64,000 nucleotides of DNA from Neisseria sicca (GTDB lineage Bacteria > Pseudomonadota > Gammaproteobacteria > Burkholderiales > Neisseriaceae): positions 372,001 to 436,000 of the forward strand of contig NZ_POXG01000001.1 of assembly GCF_003044565.1 (NCBI RefSeq). Direction: 5' to 3'. The position numbers and the translations under genes were made by a program. Numbering within the stretch: the first letter of the stretch is position 1; each line of letters starts with the position of its first letter. This document shows, in pieces, positions 45,496 to 54,961 of this stretch. The notes below the pieces were generated by a model, which was given only the letters and a program-made list of their open reading frames with translations, was not told the DNA's origin and made no database searches.

Positions 45496-47523
45496 TTGTC
45501 TTTATTTCATTTCTTACGCAACCGCTCTTCGTTCAATCCCTTCGTTGTTTCCGTTACGCTGTCCTTCGTGCTGCTGGTCATCAGCATCGCACTTTTGGTG
45601 CCTCAACAGGCGGAAACCGTCCTCAATGCCGCCAAAACGGGCATTTTCAAAAACTTCAGTTGGTTTTACATCTTGGCGTTTTCAGCCTTCTTCTTCTTCC
45701 TGCTCGCACTTTCGGTCAGCAGCTTCGGCAACATCAAGCTGGGCAGTAACGAAGAAGAGCCTGAATTTAGCTTTTGGTCTTGGCTCGCCATGCTGTTCGC
45801 GGCGGGTATGGGGGTCGGGTTGATGTTTTTCGGCGTCGCCGAACCGCTCACCCACTATCTGTCCCCAATTACCGAAGGCGGCAGCGGCGCAAGGCAGCAG
45901 GATGCGTTGCTCCACACCCTCTTCCACTGGGGCGTACATGCCTGGTCGGTTTACGCCGCCATGGCGTTGGCGCTCGCCTATTTTGCCTTCCGCTACAAAC
46001 TCCCGCTTTCCCTGCGCTCCTGCTTTTATCCGCTGCTAAAAGAGAAAATCGACGGTAAGGCAGGCGACATCATCGACATACTCGCGCTGGTCGCCACCCT
46101 GTTCGGCATCATTACCACGCTCGGCTTCGGCGCGGCGCAGTTGGGCGCGGGTTTGGCACAAATCGGCTGGATAAGCGAAAACACTTTTTCCGTACAAACC
46201 ATCGTGATTTTCGCCGTCATGGGTTTGGCAGTCGCCTCCGCCGCCTCCGGCATAGGCAAAGGCGTTAAAATGTTGAGCGAGATGAACTTGACCCTTGCCT
46301 TCGTACTGATGGTTTTCGTCCTCGCCACCGGCCCGACCCTCCACCTGCTTTCCGCTTTCAACGACAATCTCGGTACTTACCTGAGCAACCTCATACAACT
46401 CAGTTTCAAAACGTACAGCTACGAACAAAACCATACTGAATGGTTCGGCGGCTGGACCATCTTATACTGGGCGTGGTGGTGTTCTTGGGCGCCTTTTGTC
46501 GGACTCTTCATCGCCCGCATTTCGCGCGGACGCACCATACGCGAATTTATTTTCGGCGTTTTGGCAGTTCCCTCCTTGTTCTGCGTCATCTGGTTTACCA
46601 TCTTCGGCGACACCGCCATTTGGATTAACGACCACGTCGCAGGAGGCGCGCTCGGCGCATTGACCGGCACGCCTGAAAAACTCCTCTTCCGCTTCCTCGA
46701 ATACCTGCCGCTGCCGACTATTACCGGATTCATCAGCCTGACGGTTATCGCCCTATTCTTCATTACCTCCGCCGACTCCGGCATTTACGTTCTCAACAAC
46801 ATCGCCTCCCGCGACAAAAGCCTAACCGCTCCGCGTTGGCAGGCAGTGATGTGGGGGCTGTTGATGTCAGCCGCAGCCATCGTCCTCTTGCGCTTCGGCG
46901 GACTGCCCACCCTGCAAACCATGACCCTCATCGTCGCCCTGCCTTTCGCCATGCTCATGTTGGTTATGTGTTTCAGCCTCATGCGCGGACTAAACGCCGA
47001 CCACAAATACTTCAGCACCGCCGTTACCGCTTCCAGCGTCTATTGGAGCGGCGACAACTGGCAGGACAGGCTCGAGCGTATGCTGAACCAAACGCAGGAA
47101 CAAGACATTCTCAAGTTCCTCAAAACCACCGCCCTGCCCGCCATGCGAGAACTGGGCGAGGAGCTGTCCGACAAATACAGCCTGAGCGTCAACATCCAAA
47201 CCCACTTCGACCGCGAAGAGCCTGCCGTCGAATTTACCATCCACAAAGAGTCCCTGCGCGACTTCATGTATGGCATTAAAACTATCAAGCGCGAAGTGTC
47301 CGAACAACTTATCAAAGACGGCCACCTCCCGCACATCCGCCACAACGTAACCTACGAGCCCTACACCTACTTCTTCGACGGCCGCAGCGGCTACGACGTG
47401 CAATACATGAACCGCCGCGAACTCATTGCCGACATCCTCAAGCAGTACGAGCGTTACCTCAACCTCCTGACCAATGTCGGACAAGAACTCATGTCACACC
47501 AGCAAACCGAATTGGCGGAATAA
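45496..47523 (+). CDS. betT: BCCT-family choline/betaine transporter
   Basis: 675 aa from the TTG at 45496, close to the 677 aa of E. coli BetT. A near-perfect ribosome binding site, AAAGGAGGTC, precedes the TTG, and the protein then starts directly before membrane segment 1. The ATG starts further upstream (45244, 45411) have none. Twelve hydrophobic segments, the GMGVGLMFFGVAEP glycine stretch and the Trp-rich WTILYWAWWCSWAPFVGLFIARISRGRTIREF motif mark the BCCT core. The C-terminal 150 residues form the cytoplasmic osmosensing tail seen in BetT. It probably imports choline for osmoprotection with H+ or Na+. Confidence 0.9.
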   Translation: MSLFHFLRNRSSFNPFVVSVTLSFVLLVISIALLVPQQAETVLNAAKTGIFKNFSWFYILAFSAFFFFLLALSVSSFGNIKLGSNEEEPEFSFWSWLAMLFAAGMGVGLMFFGVAEPLTHYLSPITEGGSGARQQDALLHTLFHWGVHAWSVYAAMALALAYFAFRYKLPLSLRSCFYPLLKEKIDGKAGDIIDILALVATLFGIITTLGFGAAQLGAGLAQIGWISENTFSVQTIVIFAVMGLAVASAASGIGKGVKMLSEMNLTLAFVLMVFVLATGPTLHLLSAFNDNLGTYLSNLIQLSFKTYSYEQNHTEWFGGWTILYWAWWCSWAPFVGLFIARISRGRTIREFIFGVLAVPSLFCVIWFTIFGDTAIWINDHVAGGALGALTGTPEKLLFRFLEYLPLPTITGFISLTVIALFFITSADSGIYVLNNIASRDKSLTAPRWQAVMWGLLMSAAAIVLLRFGGLPTLQTMTLIVALPFAMLMLVMCFSLMRGLNADHKYFSTAVTASSVYWSGDNWQDRLERMLNQTQEQDILKFLKTTALPAMRELGEELSDKYSLSVNIQTHFDREEPAVEFTIHKESLRDFMYGIKTIKREVSEQLIKDGHLPHIRHNVTYEPYTYFFDGRSGYDVQYMNRRELIADILKQYERYLNLLTNVGQELMSHQQTELAE

Positions 47524-47548
47524 GTTTTGTTTGAATAAGTTGTAACCA

Positions 47549-47590
47549 AGGTCGTCTGAAAACGGATTTCCCGTTTTCAGACGACCTTTT
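47549..47590. terminator. Uptake-sequence hairpin terminator
   Basis: AAGGTCGTCTGAAAACGG pairs with CCGTTTTCAGACGACCTT after betT, followed by TTTT. Confidence 0.8.
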
Positions 47591-47671
47591 GTCATGTATC
47601 TACCCCCGTAGCGTGGGCTTTGCCCACGAAAAACCACCGCCCAATCCATCTTTAAAAAAACCAAATAAAAA

Positions 47672-47715
47672 ACGTCGTCTGAAAACCCAAGTCCGGCTTT
47701 TCAGACGACCCCTTT
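47672..47715. repeat. Second uptake-sequence inverted pair
   Basis: The left arm has CGTCGTCTGAAAA rather than GGTCGTCTGAAAA. It lies between the betT terminator and a CREE; no gene is seen in 47591-47986. Confidence 0.6.
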
Positions 47716-47761
47716 TGCCATCATCCGTAACACAATCTTTCCCCCGCGCAAACCGCTTCAT

Positions 47762-47918
47762 TATAGTGGATTAACTTTAAATCAGGACAAGGCGACGAAG
47801 CCGCAGACAGTACAGATAGTACGGAACCGATTCACTTGGTGCTTCAGCACCTTAGAGAATCGTTCTCTTTGAGCTAAGGCGAGGGAACGCCATCCTGGTT
47901 TAAAGTTAATCCACTATA
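47762..47918 (+). repeat. Correia repeat enclosed element, full length (157 bp)
   Basis: Both termini and the central palindromes are present, with a few substitutions near the right end (GAGGGAACGCCATCC). Confidence 0.93.
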
Positions 47919-47986
47919 TCACCCGACAGCGTTAACCCGACCGAAGTCGTCTGAAAAAAAGACCGAAACCGAGTACAATCCGCCAC

Positions 47987-48910
47987 ATGAAAAAACGCTC
48001 CAATCCCCTCCCGCTTTTAAACGGCGTCAAACCCAGCTATTTGGTGCTGCCGCACGAAAAATTGTTTTACGGCCTGCCCCTGTTGCATTTCCTCTGCGTC
48101 CGCTTTCCCTTCGTCGGCGAAAACGACTGGCGCAGGCGCTTGAACAGCGGCTTCGTCGTCGATGCAGACGGCGTGCCGTTTGACGAACACACGCTGTTCG
48201 AGCCGGGCAAAACCATGTTTTATTACCGCGAAACCAGCAGCCAAGATGAACCGACCATCCCGTTTGAAGAAAAAATCCTACACATCGACGACCATCTGAT
48301 TGTCGTTGACAAACCGCATTTCCTGCCCGTTATCCCCAGCGGACGTTTTCTGCGCGAAACCCTGCTCACCCGCCTGCGCCTGCGTCCGGAATTGCAACAT
48401 TTGAACGTAACAGACATTACGCCGGTTCACCGCTTGGACAAAGATACGGCGGGCGTGATGCTGTTGTCGCACAATCCTGCCACACGCCGCGATTATCAAA
48501 CGATGTTTCAAGAAAAAAGCGTCCGTAAAACTTATCACGCCATCGCGCCGACGCGGACGGATTTGGTGTATCCCTTAGATGTCGCTTCACGCATGGTACG
48601 CGGGGAACAGTTTTTCACGACGCAAGAAATCGAAGGCGAGCCGAACGCCCATACAACGGTCGAATTGATTGAAAACCGCGGCGAATTCAGCCTCTACCGA
48701 CTGACGCCGCATACCGGAAAAAAACACCAGCTTCGGGTGCATATGATGAGTTTGGGTATGCCGCTGCTAAATGACGCGCTTTATCCCACCCCTTTGGCGG
48801 CGGGGGATGAAGATTACGAAAAACCTTTGAGATTACTGGCAAAACGGATTGAGTTTACCGACCCGATCAGCGGAGAAGAACGGATGTTTGAAAGCGGATT
48901 TGAACTGTAA
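47987..48910 (+). CDS. RluA-family pseudouridine synthase
   Basis: 307 aa. The catalytic HRLDKDTAGVMLL is at about residues 147-159, IVVDKPHFLPVIP precedes it, and GKKHQLRVHMMSLGMPLLND closes the active site. The N-terminal 90 residues form an accessory domain without a clear S4 motif. It targets uridines in rRNA or tRNA; RluA-, RluC- or TruC-like specificity cannot be assigned. Start ATG 47987 follows the CREE and a single uptake sequence. Confidence 0.88.
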   Translation: MKKRSNPLPLLNGVKPSYLVLPHEKLFYGLPLLHFLCVRFPFVGENDWRRRLNSGFVVDADGVPFDEHTLFEPGKTMFYYRETSSQDEPTIPFEEKILHIDDHLIVVDKPHFLPVIPSGRFLRETLLTRLRLRPELQHLNVTDITPVHRLDKDTAGVMLLSHNPATRRDYQTMFQEKSVRKTYHAIAPTRTDLVYPLDVASRMVRGEQFFTTQEIEGEPNAHTTVELIENRGEFSLYRLTPHTGKKHQLRVHMMSLGMPLLNDALYPTPLAAGDEDYEKPLRLLAKRIEFTDPISGEERMFESGFEL

Positions 48911-48943
48911 GGACTTTGCCATCGTTCCATGCGATTCCAAAAC

Positions 48944-48979
48944 AAAGGTCGTCTGAAACCATTTTCAGACGACCTTTTT
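48944..48979. terminator. Uptake-sequence hairpin terminator
   Basis: AAAGGTCGTCTGAAA and its complement with a 4-base loop and T-run. It separates the convergent RluA-family and dac genes. Confidence 0.82.
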
Positions 48980-48992
48980 ACATCAACTCAGC

Positions 48993-50246
48993 TTATTTCG
49001 AACTGCTGCCGAACAAGCCTTTGAACCACAATACGATATCATCCCACATCCGTCTGAACCAGCTGCCTTCTTCAACGGAATGCAGGGCGACGACGTTTTT
49101 CTCGGTAATGACTTTGCCGTCTTTGACGATTTTGAGTTTGCCCAAGCTTTGACCTTTGCGGATCGGGGCGACAACGGGCTGGACGGTTTCTAAAATCGGT
49201 TTGATGTTTTGTCCGGCATCGTGGGGAATCGTGATGTACACGTCTTCCAGGAAGCCGACGTTCACCGATTTGCTGCTGCCTTTATAAACTTTGACCTTAG
49301 AAATGATTTCGCCGCTGTTGTAGAGCTTGGGCGTGTCGAATGCCTGCAATGCCCAGTTGAGCAGTTTGCCGCTTTCGGAAGCGCGGGCTTCGGTGGACTC
49401 AGTACCTACGACGATGGACACGATGCGTCTGCCGTTACGTTTGCTGGACGCGGCAAGGTTGTAGCCTGCGCTTTCGGAATGCCCTGCCTTCAAGCCGTCC
49501 ACGCTGGAGTCGCGGTAGAGCAAAAGGTTGCGGTTGGGCTGTTCGATATTGTTGTATTTGAAGGATTTAATCGAAAATACGGGATAGTATTTCGGATAAT
49601 CGTGTATCAGCGCGGCGGACAAAATGGCTAAATCGCCGACGGTGGAAACGTGGCCTTCGGTAGCCAATCCGGTCGGGTTTTTAAAGTGGGTTTTGGTCAT
49701 GCCCAAACGCTTGGCTTCTTCGTTCATTTGTTGGACGAACACGTCCACCGAGCCTCCTCCCATAGCTTCGGCAAGCGTGGTGGCGGCATCGTTGCCGGAT
49801 TGGACAATCATGCCTTTAATCAAATCACTCACGCTGGCGGGGACTTTGGGATTGAGGAACATCCGCGAGCCTTCGATTTTCCAGCCTGCGTCAGACACGG
49901 TCAGCATTTGGTCGGCGCGCAATGTGCCGTTTTCCAAAGCCTTGAACGTGAGGTAGGCGGTCATCATTTTGGTCAGCGAAGCCGGTTCGATCTGCGTGTC
50001 GATATTGTTGGAGGCAAGCACTTGATGGCTGTGCAAATCGGTAACAATGTATGCGGCGGCGGCAATGGCAGGCGGCGCATCGGGGCTGTTGATGCTGGGC
50101 ATCATGGCTTCGGGCTGGGACGCGGCGGCAGGAGCCGGCTCGGAAGCGGCAACTGCAGAGGCTGCGTTGTTTTTAGCCGCTTGCGGCGCGGCTTGCGCGG
50201 CGGTAATCATCATCGCCGCGATCAATACGGATAATGTTTTTTTCAT
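48993..50246 (-). CDS. dacA: D-alanyl-D-alanine carboxypeptidase, DacA/PBP5-like
   Basis: 417 aa from the Met at 50246, with signal peptide MKKTLSVLIAAMMITAAQA. It trims the terminal D-Ala of peptidoglycan stem peptides. Motif SxxK is SLTK in EPASLTKMMTAY and SxN is SGN in IVQSGNDAAT. The third motif, normally KTG, reads KAG (LKAGHSESAGY; codons at 49482-49490). A C-terminal PBP5-type domain and a membrane-binding amphipathic tail (RRMWDDIVLWFKGLFG) follow. An Ala/Pro/Ser-rich linker (about residues 20-55) precedes the catalytic domain. Confidence 0.87.
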   Translation of the reverse strand: MKKTLSVLIAAMMITAAQAAPQAAKNNAASAVAASEPAPAAASQPEAMMPSINSPDAPPAIAAAAYIVTDLHSHQVLASNNIDTQIEPASLTKMMTAYLTFKALENGTLRADQMLTVSDAGWKIEGSRMFLNPKVPASVSDLIKGMIVQSGNDAATTLAEAMGGGSVDVFVQQMNEEAKRLGMTKTHFKNPTGLATEGHVSTVGDLAILSAALIHDYPKYYPVFSIKSFKYNNIEQPNRNLLLYRDSSVDGLKAGHSESAGYNLAASSKRNGRRIVSIVVGTESTEARASESGKLLNWALQAFDTPKLYNSGEIISKVKVYKGSSKSVNVGFLEDVYITIPHDAGQNIKPILETVQPVVAPIRKGQSLGKLKIVKDGKVITEKNVVALHSVEEGSWFRRMWDDIVLWFKGLFGSSSK

Positions 50247-50461
50247 TGGAATGTGGTGCGGAAATAGAAATAAAAACAACCGCGTCGTGCGGTTTGGCGC
50301 AAAAGGCAATCATTATACCGCCGCATCTTCGCTTTGCTAAGATTTTTCTTGATTTCAGACGACCTCGAGGGTATGGTTTTACCTTTCCGCCGTTTTGTTG
50401 ACAAAGTTTGACGCGGACGGCAGACACTCCTTTCGAAAATACTCCTCCGGCACACAAAACC

Positions 50462-51988
50462 ATGAACAACCGCCCATCTTATTCCGATTACCTCATCCGC
50501 ATCCTGACCGCCTCCGTTTACGACGTTGCCGTCGAAACCTCGCTCGAACCCGCAATCGGGCTGTCGGGTCGTCTGAACAACAACGTCCTGCTCAAACGCG
50601 AAGACCTGCAACCCGTGTTTTCCTTCAAAATCCGCGGTGCGTACAACAAAATGGCGAAACTGCCCAAAGAAGCGCTCGCCTGCGGCGTGATCGCTGCCAG
50701 CGCGGGCAACCACGCACAAGGCGTCGCACTTTCGGCACAGCGTCTAGGCTGCCGCGCCGTCATCGTTATGCCCGAAACCACGCCCCAAATCAAAATCGAC
50801 GCCGTCAAAAGCCGCGGCGGCGAAGTCGTCCTCAAAGGCGTTTCCTACAACGATGCCTATGATTACGCGATGGAATTGGCAGAAAAAGAAAAACTGACCT
50901 ACATCGCCCCGTTTGACGACCCCGACGTTATCGCCGGACAAGGCACGGTCGGCATGGAAATCGTGCGCCAACGCCCCGACGACATTCACGCCATCTTCGT
51001 CCCCATCGGCGGCGGCGGACTGGCGGCGGGTGTTGCCGCATTCGTCAAACAAGTTCGCCCGAGCATCAAAGTCATCGGCGTACAAACACAAGACTCCTGC
51101 TGCATGAAACAATCCGTAGAAGCCGGAAAAGTCGTCAGCCTCAAAGATGTCGGCCTCTTCTCCGACGGTACCGCCGTCAAAGTCGTCGGCGAAGAAACCT
51201 TCCGCCTCTGCCGCGATCTCTTGGACGACATCATCACCGTTGACACCGACGCCATCTGCGGCGCCATCAAAGACATCTTCGACGACACCCGCAGCATCAC
51301 CGAACCCGCCGGCGCGCTCGCCCTTGCCGGCTTGAAAACCTATGCCGCCCGCAACCGCATCCAAAACCAAACCCTCGTCGCCGTCACCAGCGGCGCCAAC
51401 ATGAATTTCCACCGCCTGCGCCACGTTTCCGAACGCAGCGAATTAGGCGAAGGCAACGAAGGCATTTTCGCCGTAACCATCCCCGAAGAGCGCGGCAGTT
51501 TTCTCAAGTTCGTCAACCTGCTCGGCAGCCGCAACATCACCGAGTTCAACTACCGCTACGGCGATGACCAAAAAGCCCACATCTTCGTCGGTCTGCAAAC
51601 CGCAGGTTCCCAAGACCTCGCCGTCATCAGCCGCCAACTGACTGAAGCCGGGCTGCCCAATGTCGACCTAACCGAAGACGAAATCTCCAAAATCCACATC
51701 CGCTACATGGTCGGCGGACGCACAACAAAAGTCGCCCACGAACGCTTAATCAGCTTCGAGTTCCCCGAACGCCCCGGCGCGCTCGCCCGCTTCCTCAACC
51801 ATATGCAGGGCGGCTGGAACATCACCCTCTTCCACTACCGCAACCACGGCGCCGACTACGGCCGCATCCTCGTCGGCATCGACGTCCCGACCACTGACGA
51901 TGAAGCATTCGAAGACTTCCTCGAAAGCCTCGGTTACAGCTATCAGGACGAAACCCAAAACGCCGCATACCGCCTCTTCCTCGCTTGA
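50462..51988 (+). CDS. ilvA: Threonine dehydratase (biosynthetic)
   Basis: 508 aa. PLP enzyme converting threonine to 2-oxobutyrate, the first step to isoleucine. The PLP lysine is in FSFKIRGAYN (Lys56), the Ser/Gly loop is SAGNHAQGVALSA, and GGGGLAAGVA binds the cofactor phosphate. Two ACT-like regulatory domains (about residues 330-415 and 425-508) mark the isoleucine-inhibited form. The start at 50462 matches the usual N-terminus; the upstream frame to 50408 adds nothing recognisable. Confidence 0.96.
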   Translation: MNNRPSYSDYLIRILTASVYDVAVETSLEPAIGLSGRLNNNVLLKREDLQPVFSFKIRGAYNKMAKLPKEALACGVIAASAGNHAQGVALSAQRLGCRAVIVMPETTPQIKIDAVKSRGGEVVLKGVSYNDAYDYAMELAEKEKLTYIAPFDDPDVIAGQGTVGMEIVRQRPDDIHAIFVPIGGGGLAAGVAAFVKQVRPSIKVIGVQTQDSCCMKQSVEAGKVVSLKDVGLFSDGTAVKVVGEETFRLCRDLLDDIITVDTDAICGAIKDIFDDTRSITEPAGALALAGLKTYAARNRIQNQTLVAVTSGANMNFHRLRHVSERSELGEGNEGIFAVTIPEERGSFLKFVNLLGSRNITEFNYRYGDDQKAHIFVGLQTAGSQDLAVISRQLTEAGLPNVDLTEDEISKIHIRYMVGGRTTKVAHERLISFEFPERPGALARFLNHMQGGWNITLFHYRNHGADYGRILVGIDVPTTDDEAFEDFLESLGYSYQDETQNAAYRLFLA

Positions 51989-52005
51989 TAGGAATGTGCA
52001 ATATG

Positions 52006-52045
52006 AAGGTCGTCTGAAAACCTTTTTTATGGTTTCAGACGACCT
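52006..52045. terminator. Uptake-sequence hairpin terminator
   Basis: AAGGTCGTCTGAAAACC with its near-complement GGTTTCAGACGACCT after ilvA. Confidence 0.75.
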
Positions 52046-52198
52046 ATTCTTTCAATACAGCAGGACAATGTTAAATTCCAAAACTCCAAACCCATAAAAA
52101 TAGCGCGGAGCGGATTATTCACTCTCTTTAAAATCCGGTTTTCTTTTAAAACAAGACAACGCAAATCCCTCTGTTTTCAAAACAACCCTAATACCGCC

Positions 52199-52603
52199 AT
52201 GAACAAAACTTTCTTCCCCCTGCTCTACCTGCTCGTATCCCTCCCAATTTATGCACAATATGCCGACTACGATAAACCTGAACATTGGAAATTGATTCAT
52301 ACCGACGAATCAAAAGGATTCCGCATGTACGGCAACAGCTTTATCCGCCTGAACACAGAAAACAGAATGATGATAGAAGGACGCCACCATCAAGCCAAAC
52401 CGTTGAAATATTCGGGCAAGTTTTATACTAAATCACGCTTCATATACCGCATCGATTGTCAGAACAAAACAGGCACAGTGGAAGAGTTTTTCTTTCTGGA
52501 CAATGAAGGGAATATTCTCGAGCACTCCCTCGTGGATACCCTCCCTGTCGACATGATGCAAACCCCGCTTTCAAAGAAATTGCTCGAATTCACATGCATG
52601 TAA
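52199..52603 (+). CDS. Secreted protein, surface-adhesin-E-like
   Basis: 134 aa with a signal peptide of about 20 residues ending IYAQ. The rest is beta-rich: HWKLIHTDESKGFRMYGNSFIR and FIYRIDCQNKTG, with a second Cys at the C-terminus, so one disulfide is likely. The W...D...Y.N...I pattern and the central Y-x-I-D-C resemble the adhesin E (Haemophilus protein E) family; this assignment is tentative. Confidence 0.55.
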   Translation: MNKTFFPLLYLLVSLPIYAQYADYDKPEHWKLIHTDESKGFRMYGNSFIRLNTENRMMIEGRHHQAKPLKYSGKFYTKSRFIYRIDCQNKTGTVEEFFFLDNEGNILEHSLVDTLPVDMMQTPLSKKLLEFTCM

Positions 52604-52640
52604 GCAATCAGAATTTTATAACACGACAAAGCATCATCAA

Positions 52641-52693
52641 ATCATAAAGGTCGTCTGAAACCCTGTTTGATGGTTTCAGACGACCTTTATGAT
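52641..52693. terminator. Extended uptake-sequence hairpin (22-bp perfect stem)
   Basis: ATCATAAAGGTCGTCTGAAACC pairs fully with 52672-52693. The stem extends beyond the uptake word. Confidence 0.8.
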
Positions 52694-52753
52694 TTGTACA
52701 GAATCGGTTTACAAATAAATTTCTACCAAGAAGGAAATACAGGCTGCAACTTG

Positions 52754-53095
52754 CTATACCAACTGTGCAGCTTGATCTTCACACACAATCACAGCTTCCA
52801 GCCCTACCGATGATGAAATATAGTAAAAATCATATGATTCATGCCGTCTTTGTTCTACATAAAAACTGATGGATGGAAACGACTCAATCAACCATTCAGG
52901 ACATGATTGATTGTGATACGTCTGAATATCAAAAATAACATTCTGCGTACCGATATTATCAAAATCAAAAAACACTACATCCTGAAAATCCAATATTGAA
53001 TCATCGTCGAGGAAAAATTTTAGGATTTGTTTTTTTTCCTTATAAACATAGCCGATAATTTCTGCGTCGTGATAATCCTTATCAAAGTTTTTCAT
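52754..53095 (-). CDS. AT-rich small acidic protein, possible immunity protein
   Basis: 113 aa, acidic, without signal or membrane segments. Strand-rich, with FFLDDDSILDFQDVVFFDFDN. No family recognised. It follows the HEAT-like gene by 10 bases on the same strand; both are AT-rich against a GC-richer background. Such pairs in Neisseria are often orphan immunity genes from toxin loci (inference). Confidence 0.55.
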   Translation of the reverse strand: MKNFDKDYHDAEIIGYVYKEKKQILKFFLDDDSILDFQDVVFFDFDNIGTQNVIFDIQTYHNQSCPEWLIESFPSISFYVEQRRHESYDFYYISSSVGLEAVIVCEDQAAQLV

Positions 53096-53105
53096 ACTCT
53101 CCTCA

Positions 53106-53723
53106 CTAACCTAAAGCTATACGTGCATCTTCCGAAAAAACTGATTTATCTTCAATTAGCTGCTTAAGATACAATTTAATGAAAGGCAGTTTCCGATGAA
53201 ATGTCAAAACTTGGAGTGCAGCACTGGTTATTAACTCATTTTCATTTTTCTGGATGACATTCATTGCAAATTCTGCTTCATTAACAGTTATTGGCGCTCT
53301 TTTTAAAATACTCAGCGCCTCAATTCTAAGATAAATATCTTCATCAAGATTCTCAAAAAAATCAATTATTTTTTCAAAAATATAACCATAATCAAATTCG
53401 CCTATATACACCCTTAAAATGCTGAATGCTTCATGGCGGGCAATATCGGATTCTTTTGAACTTAGACCGATATCCAAAAGAAAATTCGCCAACTCCTCAG
53501 ACATATCCTCATCAGCGTAATTTTGTAGAAATTCTTCTTTCTCTCTGTCATTGTCAAATTTTTGATAGGATGATTTAAATTCTGCACCATTCATAATAAT
53601 GATCTCAAAAATATTTTTTGAATTTAATTTTAGTCCCAATTTGATTAACTTATCAGACACATATTCAAATTGCTGATAATACTCGACACGACTGACTATA
53701 CCGCCCCTATTTTTGGGATTCAA
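53106..53723 (-). CDS. AT-rich HEAT-repeat-like protein, possible immunity protein
   Basis: 205 aa. The C-terminal two-thirds show helical repeats of HEAT type (RHEAFSILRVYIGEFDYGYIF, LRIEALSILKRAPIT, ITSAALQVLTFHRKLPF). The N-terminus is less certain: the Met at 53723 has no strong ribosome binding site and an internal GTC/GTT-rich stretch follows. An uptake sequence lies just upstream. Forms an islet with the 113-aa gene. Confidence 0.55.
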   Translation of the reverse strand: MNPKNRGGIVSRVEYYQQFEYVSDKLIKLGLKLNSKNIFEIIIMNGAEFKSSYQKFDNDREKEEFLQNYADEDMSEELANFLLDIGLSSKESDIARHEAFSILRVYIGEFDYGYIFEKIIDFFENLDEDIYLRIEALSILKRAPITVNEAEFAMNVIQKNENELITSAALQVLTFHRKLPFIKLYLKQLIEDKSVFSEDARIALG

Positions 53724-53813
53724 CCTTTGTTTTCAGACGACCTTCCCATCTCATTTGGCTTCTGCCCTATAATACCAACCACAAATTTTTACCGTTCCCC
53801 CTAAGGACAAATC

Positions 53814-54539
53814 ATGAGCAATTACACCCGCACCTCGCGCGCTGCCGACAGCCTGCGCGACATCAAAATCACTCCGCACTTTCTGCCGCACGCCGACGGT
53901 TCGTGCCTGATCGAATGCGGCAACACCAAGGTTATTTGCACTGCTTCCATCGACGAAAACGTCCCGCCGTTTCTTCGCGGCAAAGGTCAGGGCTGGGTTA
54001 CTGCCGAATACGGGATGTTGCCCGCTTCCACTGCCTCGCGTATGCGCCGTGAAGCCGCGGCGGGCAAACAGTCGGGGCGCACTCAAGAAATCCAGCGCCT
54101 GATCGGGCGTTCGCTACGCGCCGTCGTGGATATGGAAAAACTGGGCGAACGCCAAATCCTGATTGATTGCGATGTGATTCAGGCAGACGGCGGTACGCGC
54201 ACCGCGTCTATTACCGGCGCGTTCGTCGCCCTGCAAATTGCGGCCAACAAGCTGCTTTCAGACGACCTTATTAGTGAAAACCCCATCCGCGAAGCCGTTG
54301 CCGCCGTATCCGCGGGCGTAGTAAACGGCGTGCCGCTTTTGGATTTGGACTATCCGGAAGACTCCGGCTGCGACAGCGATGTCAACATCGTTATGACCGC
54401 TTCAGGCAAAATCATCGAAATACAGGGCACAGCGGAAGGCGCGCCGTTCAGTTTGGACGAATTGGGCAAACTGATCGCGCTAGCGCAAAAAGGCATTGCC
54501 GAATTGACGGCACATCAGCAAGCCGCGCTTTCTTTATAA
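53814..54539 (+). CDS. rph: Ribonuclease PH
   Basis: 241 aa, full length. Phosphorolytic 3'-5' exoribonuclease that finishes tRNA 3' ends. The conserved [19 protein letters not shown] motif, [19 protein letters not shown] and the [19 protein letters not shown] phosphate-binding segment are intact. CCTAAGGACAAATC is a good ribosome binding site. Confidence 0.97.
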   Translation: MSNYTRTSRAADSLRDIKITPHFLPHADGSCLIECGNTKVICTASIDENVPPFLRGKGQGWVTAEYGMLPASTASRMRREAAAGKQSGRTQEIQRLIGRSLRAVVDMEKLGERQILIDCDVIQADGGTRTASITGAFVALQIAANKLLSDDLISENPIREAVAAVSAGVVNGVPLLDLDYPEDSGCDSDVNIVMTASGKIIEIQGTAEGAPFSLDELGKLIALAQKGIAELTAHQQAALSL

Positions 54540-54602
54540 TTACAAATACTTGATAATAAAGAACAAGATCATTAGTTCTTAAAAAACCAAACCGTATTAA
54601 AT

Positions 54603-54674
54603 AGCAGATTCAAGGTAAAACTCGTCAAGGTTCAAGCATCTTACTGGCATCTTTACCCCGAATCTGCTTTTTTT
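54603..54674 (+). ncRNA. Structured RNA / terminator candidate after rph
   Basis: Outer stem AGCAGATTC/GAATCTGCT (54603-54611 with 54660-54668), an AA/CC internal loop, inner stem GGTAAA/TTTACC (54614-54619 with 54652-54657), a 32-base apical loop, and then a T-run. It ends rph transcription or a small RNA. The rest of 54540-54961 holds no gene: the sequence after the T-run is AT-rich with a TATAAA at about 54873 and degraded uptake-like words. Confidence 0.5.
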
Positions 54675-54961
54675 CATCTTTAATCAGGTCATTAGTTGAA
54701 ATTAGGGGAAAAATGTAGGCAATCGGTATAAGCTGTCCAACCTGCTTTTTTGCATCTGAAATTTTAAAAAATCCTGCTTATCCAATACGATATTTATGAC
54801 AAACGCCATATTAAATCGTCCCTAATTCAGACGAGCGGTCCTAAAACAAGATTAGCGTTAGTTGTATAAATTCAAACACTTATTTACAATATATGGTTCG
54901 CTTCGAGTTGCCAAACCTATATTTCGGGGCATCTGAATAATAAAAATTTCAAGGAACACTT

